The position numbers and the translations under genes are program-made. Below, in pieces: positions 35,620 through 45,764 of a stretch of 48,216 bases of DNA; position 1 is the first letter of the stretch, and every line of letters starts with the position of its first letter. The notes under the pieces are model-generated. The model was not told the DNA's origin. It was given only the letters and a program-made list of their open reading frames with translations, and made no database searches. Source of the stretch: an uncultured Pelagibacteraceae bacterium (GTDB lineage: Bacteria > Pseudomonadota > Alphaproteobacteria > Pelagibacterales > Pelagibacteraceae); assembly GCA_902569285.1 (NCBI GenBank), contig CACFTS010000005.1, positions 1 to 48,216 on the forward strand, written 5' to 3'.

Positions 35620-35939
35620 AAGTTAGATATTAATATAATTGTAATTAGTGGAATTACCACAGCTGCACTATATAAAAGCTTGTTTGCGACATTTTTTATT
35701 TTATCATTTTCTATATAATCTTCAAAAACCTCGCTAATACTTAAAGCTGAAAAAAAGTATGCATTAATAATAAATATACTAAATAAAAATTTAGATAATG
35801 TGTTTGTAAAAAAATTTAAAACACTTACATATTCTTGATCATAAATTGTAATCAAATTAAAAATAAACCATAACATTAACGGAACTAATATTGCTCCACT
35901 AATTTTTAAAAAAATCCATTTTTTAGTAGCATTAATCAT
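35616..35939 (-). CDS. sdhD: Succinate dehydrogenase membrane anchor subunit D
   Basis: Small membrane anchor that carries part of the quinone and heme site of complex II. I start it at the ATG at 35937-35939, one base after the sdhC stop, rather than the upstream TTG at 35960, which would overlap sdhC. The 107-residue product has three hydrophobic segments. FEDYIEND near 75 is a typical loop. Sequence conservation is low, so the call rests largely on size, topology and position between sdhC and sdhA. Confidence 0.88.
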   Translation of the reverse strand: MINATKKWIFLKISGAILVPLMLWFIFNLITIYDQEYVSVLNFFTNTLSKFLFSIFIINAYFFSALSISEVFEDYIENDKIKNVANKLLYSAAVVIPLITIILISNL

Positions 35940-35940
35940 T

Positions 35941-36324
35941 TTAAATAAAATTTTTTCCAACTAAATATAAAATAATAGTTAAAATTACCGATCCAAATAT
36001 TACTGATAAGCTTATTATTTTAGTAATTTTAAGTTCAAATCCATAACCAAGATCCATAATTAAATGTCTTATTTCACTCAAAGTCTGAAAAGAAAAAGAC
36101 CAAGTAAGCGCCAAAATAATAAATTTTCCTATTTGTGAACTTAAAAATAAATTTATTATTTCATAATTATTTTCACCTAGAAAAAGTAATGAAACCCATA
36201 AACAAATTAATGTAATTGCTATTATATTAATAATACCAGTTATTCTATGAGAGATAGATACTAAAGATGAAATATGCCATCTATAAATTTGAATATGGGG
36301 TGATAATGGTTCCTTATTTTCCAT
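35941..36324 (-). CDS. sdhC: Succinate dehydrogenase cytochrome b556 subunit C
   Basis: Heme-binding membrane anchor of complex II. The family N-terminal pattern LSPHIQIYRWHISSLVSISHRITG is recognisable at about 6-29 by its SPH-IY and SI-HR-TG elements. A heme-ligand His candidate is in SEIRHLIMDLGYG near 84-96. It has 127 residues and three membrane helices. It begins inside the last 11 nt of asd, and sdhD follows after one base. Confidence 0.93.
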   Translation of the reverse strand: MENKEPLSPHIQIYRWHISSLVSISHRITGIINIIAITLICLWVSLLFLGENNYEIINLFLSSQIGKFIILALTWSFSFQTLSEIRHLIMDLGYGFELKITKIISLSVIFGSVILTIILYLVGKNFI

Positions 36325-37320
36325 AAAAATTATTCTTAATCAATGCTTCAGCTATTTCTACCGCATTTAAGGCTGCACCTCTTAAAAGATTATCAGAAAC
36401 AATCCATAAATTTAATCCATTTTTAATTGTTTTGTCTTCTCTAATTCTTGAAATAAAAGTTTCAACTTTTCCTTCAGCTTCCAAAGGAGTTGAATAACCT
36501 CCATCAGTTCTATCATCAATTACCTTGCAACCCTCAAAATTATCTAAAGCCTCTCTTACTTTTGCAAGTGAATAAGGTTTTTCAAATTCAATATTAACTG
36601 ATTCTGAGTGTGAAACTAATACAGGTAATCTTACACATGTTGCTGTTAAATTTATTTTATCATCTAGAATTTTTTTAGTTTCATTAGTCATTTTAAGTTC
36701 TTCTTTTGTATAACCATCATCTGAAAATACATCAATGTGTGGAATAACGTTAAAAGCTATTTGTTTTGTAAAATTTTTTGATTTAACTTTTTTATTATCT
36801 AAAACTAATTTTGTTTGCTCAATTAATTCATCCATAGGTGCTTTACCACCTCCCGAAACTGATTGATAAGTAGAGACAACTATTCTTTTTATTGCAAACA
36901 AATCATGCAATGGTTTCAAAGCAATTACTAATTGTATAGTTGAGCAATTTGGATTTGCAATAATATTTTTATTTATATTTTTTAAATCATCAGAATTAAC
37001 TTGAGGAACTATTAAAGGAACTTCGGGGTCCATTCTATAGTAACTTGAATTATCGATAACCAAACAATTTTTTGCAGCTTTCTGTGCAAATTTTTTTGAA
37101 ATTTCTCCTCCTGCTGCAAAAAAAGCAATTTTTACTTTAGAAAAATCAAAATTTTCTAAATCAAGAACTTCATGTTCTTTTCCTTTAAAATTAATTTTTT
37201 TTCCAGTACTTCTGGATGAAGCAACCAAAAATAAATTATCAATAGATAGTTCTTTTTTTCAAGAACTTCTAAAGTTTTTCTACCAACATTTCCTGTTACT
37301 CCAACTATTGCAATATTCAT
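36314..37320 (-). pseudogene. asd: Aspartate-semialdehyde dehydrogenase, interrupted by a frameshift
   Basis: Makes aspartate semialdehyde for lysine, diaminopimelate, threonine and methionine synthesis. From ATG 37320 the frame reads MNIAIVGVTGNVGRKTLEVL, then leaves the homologous frame at the T7 run 37253-37259 (A7 in the coding strand). From about 37250 the remaining protein (VASSRSTG, catalytic Cys in NPNCSTIQ, RLPVLVSHSESV) is open to 36314. One added A restores about 335 residues, the normal length. The enzyme is essential for cell-wall diaminopimelate, so a true loss is unlikely unless a second copy exists. It overlaps sdhC by 11 nt. Confidence 0.9.
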
Positions 37321-37335
37321 AATGTAAGTTTTATA

Positions 37336-38445
37336 CTAGATGAAAGGTAAATCGCAAACGTTTACCGTTAAAGAATTTTCATCAATTTCCAATTTTCCAG
37401 TAGCAGATGCTTTACAATAGGGCTCATTTATCATTGCAATACCTATTACCCTTTTAAAATGTGGTGAATAACAAGCGGATCTGAGTTCACCGATTAAATT
37501 TCCTTTATCATCTTTAATATTTAATGATTTTGTTAAACTTATTTTGTCTATATCTATCTTAACTCCCATCAATTTTCTTTTAACACCTTCTTGCTTTATT
37601 TTTTTTAATCTTTCTTTGCCTAAAAAAACAATCTCTGAATCAAGATTTACATATTTTTCAAAACCACATTCAAAAGGGTTATCATTGTTATCAAAATCAT
37701 TTCCATATGAAAGGAGTCCACTTTCAATTCTTTCAATTAAATTTGGACAACCAGCTTTTATATTAAATTCTTTACCTGTCTCAAAAAAATAGTCATATAA
37801 TTCTAAACCAGATTTAATATCTTCAACATATACTTCGAAACCACCTTGTTTTGACCAACCTGATCTTGCTATTAAATGTTTAACGCCATTAAAGTTAAAA
37901 TAATTAAAACCAAAAAATTTCAATTTTTTAATTTCTTTTCCAAAAACTTTTTCCATTAAATCAAATGATTTAGGTCCTTGTATTGCTAAAATATTAACAT
38001 TTGGTTCAAAAATTTTAACATCATATTTGTGACCAGTGGCGAGACCTTTTGCAAAAAAAATTACATCTGAATCAGCTATAGATATCCACCATCTATTATC
38101 CGCTAATTTTAAAATAACTGGATCATTTACTAAATTACCATTGCCATCAATTATAGGACAATAATAACATCTTCCTATTTTTGATTTTGATAAATCTCTA
38201 CAAGTCATGAGTTGAACAAGCTTAGCAGAATCTTTTCCTGAAATTTCAACTTGTCGTTCTGCTGCTACATCCCAAACTTGAACATCTTTTTTTAAATGAT
38301 CACAAGAATCTTCTATAGATCCAAATGCAGTCGGTAAAAGCATATGATTATAAACTGTATAGGCTGTTACACCTTGCTTCTCTATTCTAGAAGTATAAGG
38401 AGTGCTTCTCAATCTTCTTGATTTAGCTATTGAATAATTTTTCAT
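37336..38445 (-). CDS. dmdA: Dimethylsulfoniopropionate demethylase
   Basis: Transfers a methyl group from DMSP to tetrahydrofolate, leaving methylmercaptopropionate. It is a GcvT-fold protein of 369 residues. [20 protein letters not shown] (about 9-28), YNHMLLP near 33, [15 protein letters not shown] near 56-70 and the C-terminal NVCDLPFI are what I recall for the SAR11 DmdA clade. It lacks features of a true glycine-cleavage T protein, and no gcvH or gcvP lies nearby. The next genes upstream in the operon are DmdB- and DmdC-like, which supports the call. A related methyltransferase of the GcvT family is the alternative. It lies 15 nt after asd in map order. Confidence 0.87.
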   Translation of the reverse strand: MKNYSIAKSRRLRSTPYTSRIEKQGVTAYTVYNHMLLPTAFGSIEDSCDHLKKDVQVWDVAAERQVEISGKDSAKLVQLMTCRDLSKSKIGRCYYCPIIDGNGNLVNDPVILKLADNRWWISIADSDVIFFAKGLATGHKYDVKIFEPNVNILAIQGPKSFDLMEKVFGKEIKKLKFFGFNYFNFNGVKHLIARSGWSKQGGFEVYVEDIKSGLELYDYFFETGKEFNIKAGCPNLIERIESGLLSYGNDFDNNDNPFECGFEKYVNLDSEIVFLGKERLKKIKQEGVKRKLMGVKIDIDKISLTKSLNIKDDKGNLIGELRSACYSPHFKRVIGIAMINEPYCKASATGKLEIDENSLTVNVCDLPFI

Positions 38446-38450
38446 TTCTA

Positions 38451-39200
38451 TTATTTCGACAAAAATTCTTTTACAATTTTTCTCATTTCTAGTGCTTTTT
38501 CAAAAATTATCATATGTCCACAATTAGAAATTATTTTTTTTTTTGAATTTTTTATCATTGATGCCATTTTATTTCCCACTTCTAACGGAACCATTTTATC
38601 TAAATCGCCAAATATACATAATGTTGGACAGTTAATTTTTTCTAAAGATTCTTTGCCGCCTTTGTAATTGTTGCAAGCATTTAAGTCTACAGCTAAAATT
38701 TCTCTAATATCACGTGAAGAATTAATAATTTTTTTTACGGGGTTGCCACCTATAAATGCTTTTGATCCTTCGTAGCCCCACTTCATCATAAGCAAAACTG
38801 CTTTTTCATCACCTGCTTCAGCATAATCAATCAGATCTTGATTTACTGGCATTTTATAAGAGCTTGCTACAAGTACTAAGCTTAAAATTAATTCTGGGTA
38901 TCTTGCTGCAAAATCAATTCCCACTAGACTTCCTTGAGAATGTCCAATAATTATGATTTTTTTAATATTAAGCTTTTCCATTAGGGATTTTATCCAGTCA
39001 GAAATTTCCTCAATAGATTTTAGAGATGGACCTTCAGAATTTCCATGTCCAGGAAGATCTACAGATAAAACATTAAATCCCTGCGTGGAATAAAATTGTT
39101 CATGAAAAGACCAAACAATATGAGTTAGACCACTCCCATGTATCAACAATATTGTTGATTTTTCTTTATCAAATTCCCTGCCGCCAGTTGAGACGAACAC
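38451..39200 (-). CDS. Alpha/beta hydrolase of unknown substrate in the dmd cluster
   Basis: Probable soluble esterase, thioesterase or C-C hydrolase. The fold is complete: oxyanion HGSG at 21-24, nucleophile Ser88 in GHSQGS, acid near 201 in GDLDKMVP and His229 in NCGHMI. No signal peptide. The listed start is GTG 39200, but an upstream in-frame CTG at 39227 overlaps the dmdB TGA, is preceded at 5 nt by AAGGAG, and would add nine residues (NLDVNDKS-type) that read as natural protein. It lies between dmdA and dmdB, 5 nt upstream of dmdA. Its position suggests a role in DMSP or methylmercaptopropionate metabolism, but the substrate cannot be read from sequence. Confidence 0.85.
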   Translation of the reverse strand: MFVSTGGREFDKEKSTILLIHGSGLTHIVWSFHEQFYSTQGFNVLSVDLPGHGNSEGPSLKSIEEISDWIKSLMEKLNIKKIIIIGHSQGSLVGIDFAARYPELILSLVLVASSYKMPVNQDLIDYAEAGDEKAVLLMMKWGYEGSKAFIGGNPVKKIINSSRDIREILAVDLNACNNYKGGKESLEKINCPTLCIFGDLDKMVPLEVGNKMASMIKNSKKKIISNCGHMIIFEKALEMRKIVKEFLSK

Positions 39201-39223
39201 GCTTTTATCGTTAACGTCTAAAT

Positions 39224-40852
39224 TCAGTTTAGCTCCTTGACCTTCTTCCTTAATTCAAATTTTTGTATTTTCCCAGTTGATGTTTTAGGTAGTTCACAAA
39301 ATTCTATTTTTTTTGGAACTTTAAATTTTGCTAAAGTCTCTTTGCAAAAATCAATTAATTCTTTCTCTGTAACAGGTTTATCTTTTACTGCTTCAATAAA
39401 TGCACATGGTACTTCTCCCCATTTTTCATCAGGTTTAGCCACTACAGCAGCAATAGATACTGAAGGATGTTTAGCTAATGTGTTTTCTATTTCTATTGAA
39501 GATATGTTTTCTCCACCAGAAATTATAATGTCTTTAGATCTGTCCTGAATTTTAACATATCCATCTGGATGCATAACTGCTAAATCGCCAGAATGAAACC
39601 AGCCACCTGCCATAGCTTTGTCCGTTGCTTCTTTATCTTTAAAATAACCTTTCATAACTACATTTCCTCTAAGCATGATCTCACCAATTGTTTTTCCATC
39701 TTTTGGTACTTCTTTCATGGTTTCAGGATCCATGATGGTAGCACCCTCAAGATTAGGATATCTAACACCTTGTCTTGCTTTAATTTCATTTTGTTTATCT
39801 TCATCAAACTCATTCCAGTCATCATTCCAAGCACATTGTGTGACATGACCATAGGTTTCAGTTAGGCCATAAACATGCATTACTTCAAAACCAAGTTCTT
39901 TCATTTTTTTAAAAATTATACTTGGTGGTGGAGCTCCGGCAGTAAGTACATGAACTTTATTTTTCAATTTTTTTCGGTCACTTTCAGGAGCACCAGTTAT
40001 CATATTCAATACAATTGGTGCGCCACCAAAATGAGTAACATCGTATTTATCTATTAAATCAAAAATCTTTTTTACATCTATGTTTCTCAAACAAATAGTT
40101 CTTCCATTTAACATAGGAACTGTCCAAGGATAACACCAACCATTACAGTGAAACATTGGGACGATAGTTAAAAAATTTAGTCTGTTAGGCATATTCCATG
40201 CAACTGCACTTCCAGTTGACATTAGATAAGATCCTCTATGATGATAAACAACTCCTTTAGGATTTCCAGTCGTTCCCGAGGTATAGCTCAGCGATATAGC
40301 TTGCCACTCATCTTCTGGCATTTTCCAAATAAAATCACCATCACCTGTATTAAGAAAACTTTCATATTCTAAATCACCAATTTTTTCTAATTTTGACTGA
40401 TCTGCAAACTTATCGTGAATATCAATTATAGTAATTTTTTTTTCTAATTTACTTAATGCCTTTTTTACTTCTACATGAAGCTGTCTATCTACAACTAATA
40501 CTTTCGCATCACTATGTTTTAAAATATAAGAGATAGTATTTGCATCTAATCTAATATTAATTGTATTCAATACAGCACCCATCATAGGAACTGAATAATG
40601 AGCTTCAAAAATTTCTGGGGTATTAAAAGCTAAAAATGAAACTGTATCACCTTTTTTAATACCAATCTTTTCTAATGCACTGGCAAATTTAGTAGTTCTT
40701 TTATAAACTTCGGCCCAAGTATACTTTCGATCTTCATAAACTATTGCTTCATAATTTGGGTAAATATCTTTTGCTCTTTCTAAGAAAGATAAAGGGGTTA
40801 AAGGAACATAATTAGCTCTATTTTTATCTAAATTTGTATCGTAATGACTCAT
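39224..40852 (-). CDS. dmdB: Acyl-CoA synthetase, probable methylmercaptopropionate-CoA ligase
   Basis: ATP-dependent acid-CoA ligase (ANL superfamily), 542 residues. The AMP-binding P-loop SYTSGTTGNPKG is near 190-201, HVYGLTETYGH near 318, the hinge and core WFHSGDLAVMHPDGYVKIQDRSKD near 415, and the catalytic lysine region PKTSTGKIQK near the C-terminus. General medium-chain ligases look similar. The DmdB call rests on length, on the neighbours dmdA and a DmdC-like dehydrogenase, and on the known SAR11 arrangement. It starts 1 nt after the dehydrogenase stop. Confidence 0.82.
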   Translation of the reverse strand: MSHYDTNLDKNRANYVPLTPLSFLERAKDIYPNYEAIVYEDRKYTWAEVYKRTTKFASALEKIGIKKGDTVSFLAFNTPEIFEAHYSVPMMGAVLNTINIRLDANTISYILKHSDAKVLVVDRQLHVEVKKALSKLEKKITIIDIHDKFADQSKLEKIGDLEYESFLNTGDGDFIWKMPEDEWQAISLSYTSGTTGNPKGVVYHHRGSYLMSTGSAVAWNMPNRLNFLTIVPMFHCNGWCYPWTVPMLNGRTICLRNIDVKKIFDLIDKYDVTHFGGAPIVLNMITGAPESDRKKLKNKVHVLTAGAPPPSIIFKKMKELGFEVMHVYGLTETYGHVTQCAWNDDWNEFDEDKQNEIKARQGVRYPNLEGATIMDPETMKEVPKDGKTIGEIMLRGNVVMKGYFKDKEATDKAMAGGWFHSGDLAVMHPDGYVKIQDRSKDIIISGGENISSIEIENTLAKHPSVSIAAVVAKPDEKWGEVPCAFIEAVKDKPVTEKELIDFCKETLAKFKVPKKIEFCELPKTSTGKIQKFELRKKVKELN

Positions 40853-40853
40853 A

Positions 40854-42617
40854 TTAGTTAAATTTAAAATTCATTATATTTGAACTTCCAGAAATAGCAG
40901 ACTTATAATGCTGTTCAGCCCTCGGTAAAACTTTAGCAAAATAAAATTTCGCAGTATTTATTTTATCATCATAAAAATTTTTATTTTCATTATAATCTTT
41001 AAAACTTACACTTAGAACTTTTATCCACGCATAGGCAACTGATACGAATCCAAGAGTTTTTAAATAATCATTCGCCGCTGCACTCACATCATCTCTATCT
41101 GTTTTTGCTTTTTCATTTATCCATTCACTAAACTTAGTTAAAATATTCAAATAGTAAGTAAAGTCATCAGTAAATGGCTTAATTTTTTCATTATTTAAAT
41201 TTGTTTCAGATTTTATTAAATCTAAAAATCTGTTGATTATATTTCCATTTTTATTTGATAATTTTCTAAAAACTAAGTCAGCTGCTTGCACAGAGTTTGT
41301 TCCTTCATATATTGGTGTTATTCTATTATCTCTGAATAATTGTTCTATTCCTTGATCTTTTGTATAACCATAACCTCCATGAATTTGCATTGCATCATTA
41401 GTAATTTCCATACCTAAATCAGTAAATAATGATTTTACTACTGGAGTCATTAATGAAACAAAATCAGATGCTTCCTGACGAATTTTTTCATCTGGATGAT
41501 TTAAACTAACTTCAGTTTGTTGAGATAACCAAAAACATAAGGCTCTCTCACCCTCTATTATTGATTTCATATTTAATAATGATCTTCTAATATCAGCATG
41601 TTCAATTATGAAATCTGCACCATTAGTTGATTTAGTGTTGTTAGTTTTACCTTGTTTTCTTTCTTTTGCGTAAGCAAGTGAATTTTGATAAGCAATTTCA
41701 GAAATACCCAAGCCTTGAATACCAACAACTATTCTTTCAAGATTCATCATTGTAAACATTGCATTTAAACCTTTGTCTTTTTTACCAATTAAGTAACCAG
41801 TTGCTTTATCAAAGTTTAATACACATGTTGCAGAACCTTTTATTCCCATCTTACTTTCAATAGATCCTGTTGATATTCCATTCCTTGAACCAACAGCTCC
41901 ATCTTCATTTACTTTAAATTTAGGGACTAAAAATAAACTTATACCTTTCGTACCTGCAGGGGAATCGGTTGCTCTAGCAATTACTAAATGAATAATGTTT
42001 TCAGTTAGATCTTGATCACCAGAAGTTATAAATATTTTTTGACCACTAATTTTATATGTTCCATCACTTTGTTTTTCTGCTTTCGTTTTTAAAAGCCCTA
42101 AATCTGTTCCACAAATGGGTTCAGTTAAACACATTGTACCACTCCATTTACCCTCAACTATTTTTGGTAAATACTTATTTTTTATTTCATCTGAGGCATG
42201 ATGATTAATACAATTATATGCACCAATGCTGAGTTCACTATAAAGTTTAAATGATAAGCTTGCAGAAGATAACATTTCATCAAAAAAAGCACTGACAGTC
42301 TTTGGCATTCCTTGACCACCATATTTTGGATCACAAGACAAAGAAGTCCATCCATCCTTAATATATTTTTGATATGCCTCTTTATATCCAGGAGGTGTTC
42401 TTACTACTCCATTTTCTAAAACTGCGGGATTTTCATCTCCAATTTTTGCAAGTGGTAAAATTAAATTTTGATTTATTTTTGCAGCTTCCTCTAAAATATC
42501 TTTAACAAGATCTGGACTGACTTCTTTATATTTTTCTAATTCATTATAATTTTTATTGTCTCTTAATTTCTTAAAAAGAAACATCATATCTTCTACTGGT
42601 GCAGTATAGCTTGGCAT
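40854..42617 (-). CDS. dmdC: Acyl-CoA dehydrogenase, probable methylmercaptopropionyl-CoA dehydrogenase
   Basis: FAD-dependent acyl-CoA dehydrogenase of the long (587-residue) type with a C-terminal extension, as in DmdC; ordinary short-chain enzymes are about 380 residues. MCLTEPICGTDLG near 156-168 and FITSGDQDL near 196 are FAD-region motifs. QIHGGYGYTKDQGIEQLFRDNRITPIYEGTNSVQ (two adjoining motifs) carries the likely catalytic Glu in YEGTN. It would oxidise MMPA-CoA to methylthioacryloyl-CoA, the last assigned step here. It is the first gene of the dmd block; a 26 bp gap separates it from leuB, so read-through from leu is possible. Confidence 0.82.
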   Translation of the reverse strand: MPSYTAPVEDMMFLFKKLRDNKNYNELEKYKEVSPDLVKDILEEAAKINQNLILPLAKIGDENPAVLENGVVRTPPGYKEAYQKYIKDGWTSLSCDPKYGGQGMPKTVSAFFDEMLSSASLSFKLYSELSIGAYNCINHHASDEIKNKYLPKIVEGKWSGTMCLTEPICGTDLGLLKTKAEKQSDGTYKISGQKIFITSGDQDLTENIIHLVIARATDSPAGTKGISLFLVPKFKVNEDGAVGSRNGISTGSIESKMGIKGSATCVLNFDKATGYLIGKKDKGLNAMFTMMNLERIVVGIQGLGISEIAYQNSLAYAKERKQGKTNNTKSTNGADFIIEHADIRRSLLNMKSIIEGERALCFWLSQQTEVSLNHPDEKIRQEASDFVSLMTPVVKSLFTDLGMEITNDAMQIHGGYGYTKDQGIEQLFRDNRITPIYEGTNSVQAADLVFRKLSNKNGNIINRFLDLIKSETNLNNEKIKPFTDDFTYYLNILTKFSEWINEKAKTDRDDVSAAANDYLKTLGFVSVAYAWIKVLSVSFKDYNENKNFYDDKINTAKFYFAKVLPRAEQHYKSAISGSSNIMNFKFN

Positions 42618-42643
42618 AAAAATAGTTTAAGATAATTAATAGA

Positions 42644-43750
42644 TTATTTCAATTTTGAAATTATTGCATCACCCATTTTAGAAGTTGAAACTTCTTTCAT
42701 TCCATTAGACAAAATATCTTTTGTTCTCAGCCCATCATTTAGTACTTCTTGTACAGCTTTTTCAAGAGCTTCTGCCTCTTTATCAAGGTCCAAAGAATAT
42801 CTTAAAGCCATAGCAAAGCTTAATATAGTAGCGATTGGGTTTGCAATTCCTTTGCCAGCTATATCAGGAGCAGATCCATGAATAGGTTCATACATAGCTC
42901 TCATTTCACCATCTTTATTTTTTGCACCTAAAGATGCAGAAGGTAAAAGGCCAAGAGATCCCGTCAACATTGAGGCTTGATCCGATAACATATCTCCAAA
43001 TAAATTATCTGTTACAATTACATCAAATTGTTTTGGATTTCTTAATAACTGCATTGCACAATTATCAGCAAGCATGTGACTTAGTTCTACATCTTTATAT
43101 TCTTTATCATGTAGCGTTTGTACCTCTTCTTTCCAAAGTTGTCCTGCTTCCATTACATTTGATTTTTCACAAGATGTAACTTTATTAGATCTTTTTTTAG
43201 CTAAATCAAAAGCAATTCTAGCTACTCTAATTATCTCACTACTTGTGTAAGTATGAGTATTAATTCCTTTTCGTTCACCATTTTCAATAGGCTTAATTCC
43301 TCTTGGTTCACCAAAATAAATTCCACCAGTTAATTCTCTAACAATCATAATATCTAAACCTGAGACAATTTCTGGTTTTAATGTTGATGCATTAACTAAT
43401 TGCTTAAAACATATTGCTGGTCTTAAATTTGCAAATAATTTTAATTCTTTTCTAAGCTTTAATAATGCTCTTTCAGGTTTTTTTGAAAATTCTACATTAT
43501 CCCATTTTGGACCACCGACTGCACCAAGCATTACTACTGCACTTTCTAATGCTTTATAAAACACTTCATCAGTTATAGGTGTTCCGTGCTTATCATAAGA
43601 ACAACCTCCTGCAAGATCTTCATCAGTTTCAAAATCTAGAGATTTTTTATCATTAAACCAATTGATTATCTTTCTTACTTCTCCAATAACCTCTGGACCA
43701 ATTCCATCTCCAGGCAACAATAATATTTTTCTTTTTTTTACTTTAATCAT
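42644..43750 (-). CDS. leuB: 3-isopropylmalate dehydrogenase
   Basis: Oxidative decarboxylation in leucine synthesis. [11 protein letters not shown] is near 11-21, [11 protein letters not shown] near 74, the substrate-binding [14 protein letters not shown] near 137, [11 protein letters not shown] near 247 and [18 protein letters not shown] near 289. It has 368 residues. It overlaps leuD by 8 nt. The family resembles isocitrate and tartrate dehydrogenases, but the motif set and the leuCD neighbours fix the assignment. Confidence 0.96.
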   Translation of the reverse strand: MIKVKKRKILLLPGDGIGPEVIGEVRKIINWFNDKKSLDFETDEDLAGGCSYDKHGTPITDEVFYKALESAVVMLGAVGGPKWDNVEFSKKPERALLKLRKELKLFANLRPAICFKQLVNASTLKPEIVSGLDIMIVRELTGGIYFGEPRGIKPIENGERKGINTHTYTSSEIIRVARIAFDLAKKRSNKVTSCEKSNVMEAGQLWKEEVQTLHDKEYKDVELSHMLADNCAMQLLRNPKQFDVIVTDNLFGDMLSDQASMLTGSLGLLPSASLGAKNKDGEMRAMYEPIHGSAPDIAGKGIANPIATILSFAMALRYSLDLDKEAEALEKAVQEVLNDGLRTKDILSNGMKEVSTSKMGDAIISKLK

Positions 43751-44348
43751 TAAAAATCCATGGCTTTTTATTTTTTATATTTTTTTCGAAAATTTCAATT
43801 TTATCTGATTTCTTTAAAGATAATGCTATATCATCTAATCCTTCTAGTAAGCATTTTTTCTTAAATGAATCTACTTTGAATTTGATCTCATTATTTCCAT
43901 AAATAATCTTTTCTTCTTTAAGATCTATATAAATTTCTTCTTTTCTATTTGCATATTCTGATAACTCTTTAATCTTTTCATCATTAAGAATAATGGGTAA
44001 AATTCCATTTTTGAAACAATTATTATAAAAAATATCAGCAAAACTTGAACTAATAACACAAGTAATACCAAAATCTAATAATGCCCAGGGAGCATGTTCT
44101 CTTGAAGAACCACAACCAAAATTTTTACCTGTTATCAAAATTTTAGAATTATTAAATGGATTTTGATTTAAAATAAAATCATTAACTTTTTTACCTTGAT
44201 CATCATATCTCATCTCAAAAAATAAATTTTTACCAAGGCCTGTTCTTTTAATAGTTTTCAAAAATTGTTTTGGTATAATCATATCCGTATCAATATTAAC
44301 TATTGGCAAATATGCTGGTATACTTTTTAATGTATTAAATTTTTGCAT
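43743..44348 (-). CDS. leuD: 3-isopropylmalate dehydratase small subunit
   Basis: Swivelling domain subunit of isopropylmalate isomerase. [12 protein letters not shown] near 20-31 and [15 protein letters not shown] near 75-89 are diagnostic. I choose ATG 44348, one base after the leuC stop; the longer form from 44378 would overlap leuC by 29 nt and add ten residues outside the family. The resulting length is 201 residues. Confidence 0.95.
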   Translation of the reverse strand: MQKFNTLKSIPAYLPIVNIDTDMIIPKQFLKTIKRTGLGKNLFFEMRYDDQGKKVNDFILNQNPFNNSKILITGKNFGCGSSREHAPWALLDFGITCVISSSFADIFYNNCFKNGILPIILNDEKIKELSEYANRKEEIYIDLKEEKIIYGNNEIKFKVDSFKKKCLLEGLDDIALSLKKSDKIEIFEKNIKNKKPWIFND

Positions 44349-44349
44349 T

Positions 44350-45753
44350 TTAATTTTGATACTTTCTAACATCGTCAAGATTTCCAGATATAGCTGCAGC
44401 AGCTGCCATACCTGGACTGACTAAATGAGTTCTTCCACCTCTACCTTGTCTACCCTCAAAATTTCTATTTGATGTTGAGGCACATCTCTCCCCTAATTTT
44501 AATTTGTCTGCATTCATAGCTAAACACATTGAACAGCCTGGCTCTCTCCATTCAAAGCCCGAATTAACAAAAATTTTATCTAATCCTTCTTGTTCTGCTT
44601 GTTCTTTTACCAATCCAGATCCTGGAACAACCATCGCATGAACATGAGAAGCTATTTTTTTATCTTTTAAAATTTTCGCAGCCTCTCTTAAATCCTCTAT
44701 TCTTCCATTTGTACAACTTCCAATAAAAACTTTATCTATTTTGATGTCTTTAGCAGCCATATTTGGTTTTAAACCCATATAATTTAAAGCTCTTTCTAAA
44801 GAATTTTTTTTATCTTCATCTTTTTCATTTTGTGGATTTGGAACTTTTTCTTCAATTGTAATTACATCTTGTGGAGATGTGCCCCAAGTTACCATAGGTA
44901 AAATTTCTTCAGCTTTTAGATTTATTTCTTTATCAAATTTAGCACCATTATCTGTTTTTAAATTTTTCCAGTATTCTAATGCTTTATCCCAATCTTTTCC
45001 TTTTGGTGACATTGGTTTACCGTTTAAATACTTAAATATTTTTTCGTCAGGTGCCATTAATCCTGCTCTAGCTCCACCTTCAATAGTCATATTACAAATA
45101 GTCATTCTCTGTTCGACACTTAATGATGTAATTAAATCACCGGCATACTCTATTACACATCCTGTTCCTCCTGCTGTACCAATTTTTCCAATTATTTGAA
45201 GAATTACATCTTTTGAAGTAACACCTAATGAAAGTTTACCATCTACGTTTATTCTAAAATTTTTTGCTTTTTTTTGAACTAATGTTTGTGTTGCTAAAAC
45301 ATGTTCTACTTCTGAAGTTCCAATTCCAAATGCTAAAGCACCAAATGCACCATGCGTTGCTGTATGACTATCACCACAGACAATTACTGTGCCAGGTTGA
45401 GTAAAACCTTGTTCAGGTCCAATAATATGAACGATACCTTGTCTTTTATCATCCATTCCAAATAACTGAATACCAAATTCTTTACAATTAGAATCTAAAG
45501 TATCAACTTGAATTTTAGATTCTTGATCTGAAATACCTTTAGATCTATCAGTTGTTGGAACATTATGGTCTGCAACAGCAAGGGTTAACTTTGGATGTCT
45601 AACTTTACGATTAGAATTTCTAAGTCCTTCAAAAGCTTGTGGGCTAGTTACTTCATGCACTAAATGTCTATCAACAAACAATAAAGCTGTACCATCGTCT
45701 TGTCGATCGACTAAGTGTTCATTCCAAATTTTATCATAAAGAGTATTGGGCAT
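44350..45753 (-). CDS. leuC: 3-isopropylmalate dehydratase large subunit
   Basis: Iron-sulfur catalytic subunit converting 2- to 3-isopropylmalate. [16 protein letters not shown] near 26-41, [15 protein letters not shown] near 130, and the three cluster cysteines in GSCTNGR and [10 protein letters not shown] near the C-terminus are present, as is [22 protein letters not shown]. It has 467 residues. It precedes leuD and leuB. leuA is not in the window. Confidence 0.97.
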   Translation of the reverse strand: MPNTLYDKIWNEHLVDRQDDGTALLFVDRHLVHEVTSPQAFEGLRNSNRKVRHPKLTLAVADHNVPTTDRSKGISDQESKIQVDTLDSNCKEFGIQLFGMDDKRQGIVHIIGPEQGFTQPGTVIVCGDSHTATHGAFGALAFGIGTSEVEHVLATQTLVQKKAKNFRINVDGKLSLGVTSKDVILQIIGKIGTAGGTGCVIEYAGDLITSLSVEQRMTICNMTIEGGARAGLMAPDEKIFKYLNGKPMSPKGKDWDKALEYWKNLKTDNGAKFDKEINLKAEEILPMVTWGTSPQDVITIEEKVPNPQNEKDEDKKNSLERALNYMGLKPNMAAKDIKIDKVFIGSCTNGRIEDLREAAKILKDKKIASHVHAMVVPGSGLVKEQAEQEGLDKIFVNSGFEWREPGCSMCLAMNADKLKLGERCASTSNRNFEGRQGRGGRTHLVSPGMAAAAAISGNLDDVRKYQN

Positions 45754-45764
45754 TGAAAAAAAAA

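Noticed and set aside
37336..38445. Glycine cleavage T-protein (gcvT) as the identity of the GcvT-fold gene.
   Set aside because: There is no gcvH or gcvP nearby, the N-terminal and C-terminal sequences follow the DmdA clade, and DmdB/DmdC-like genes are adjacent.
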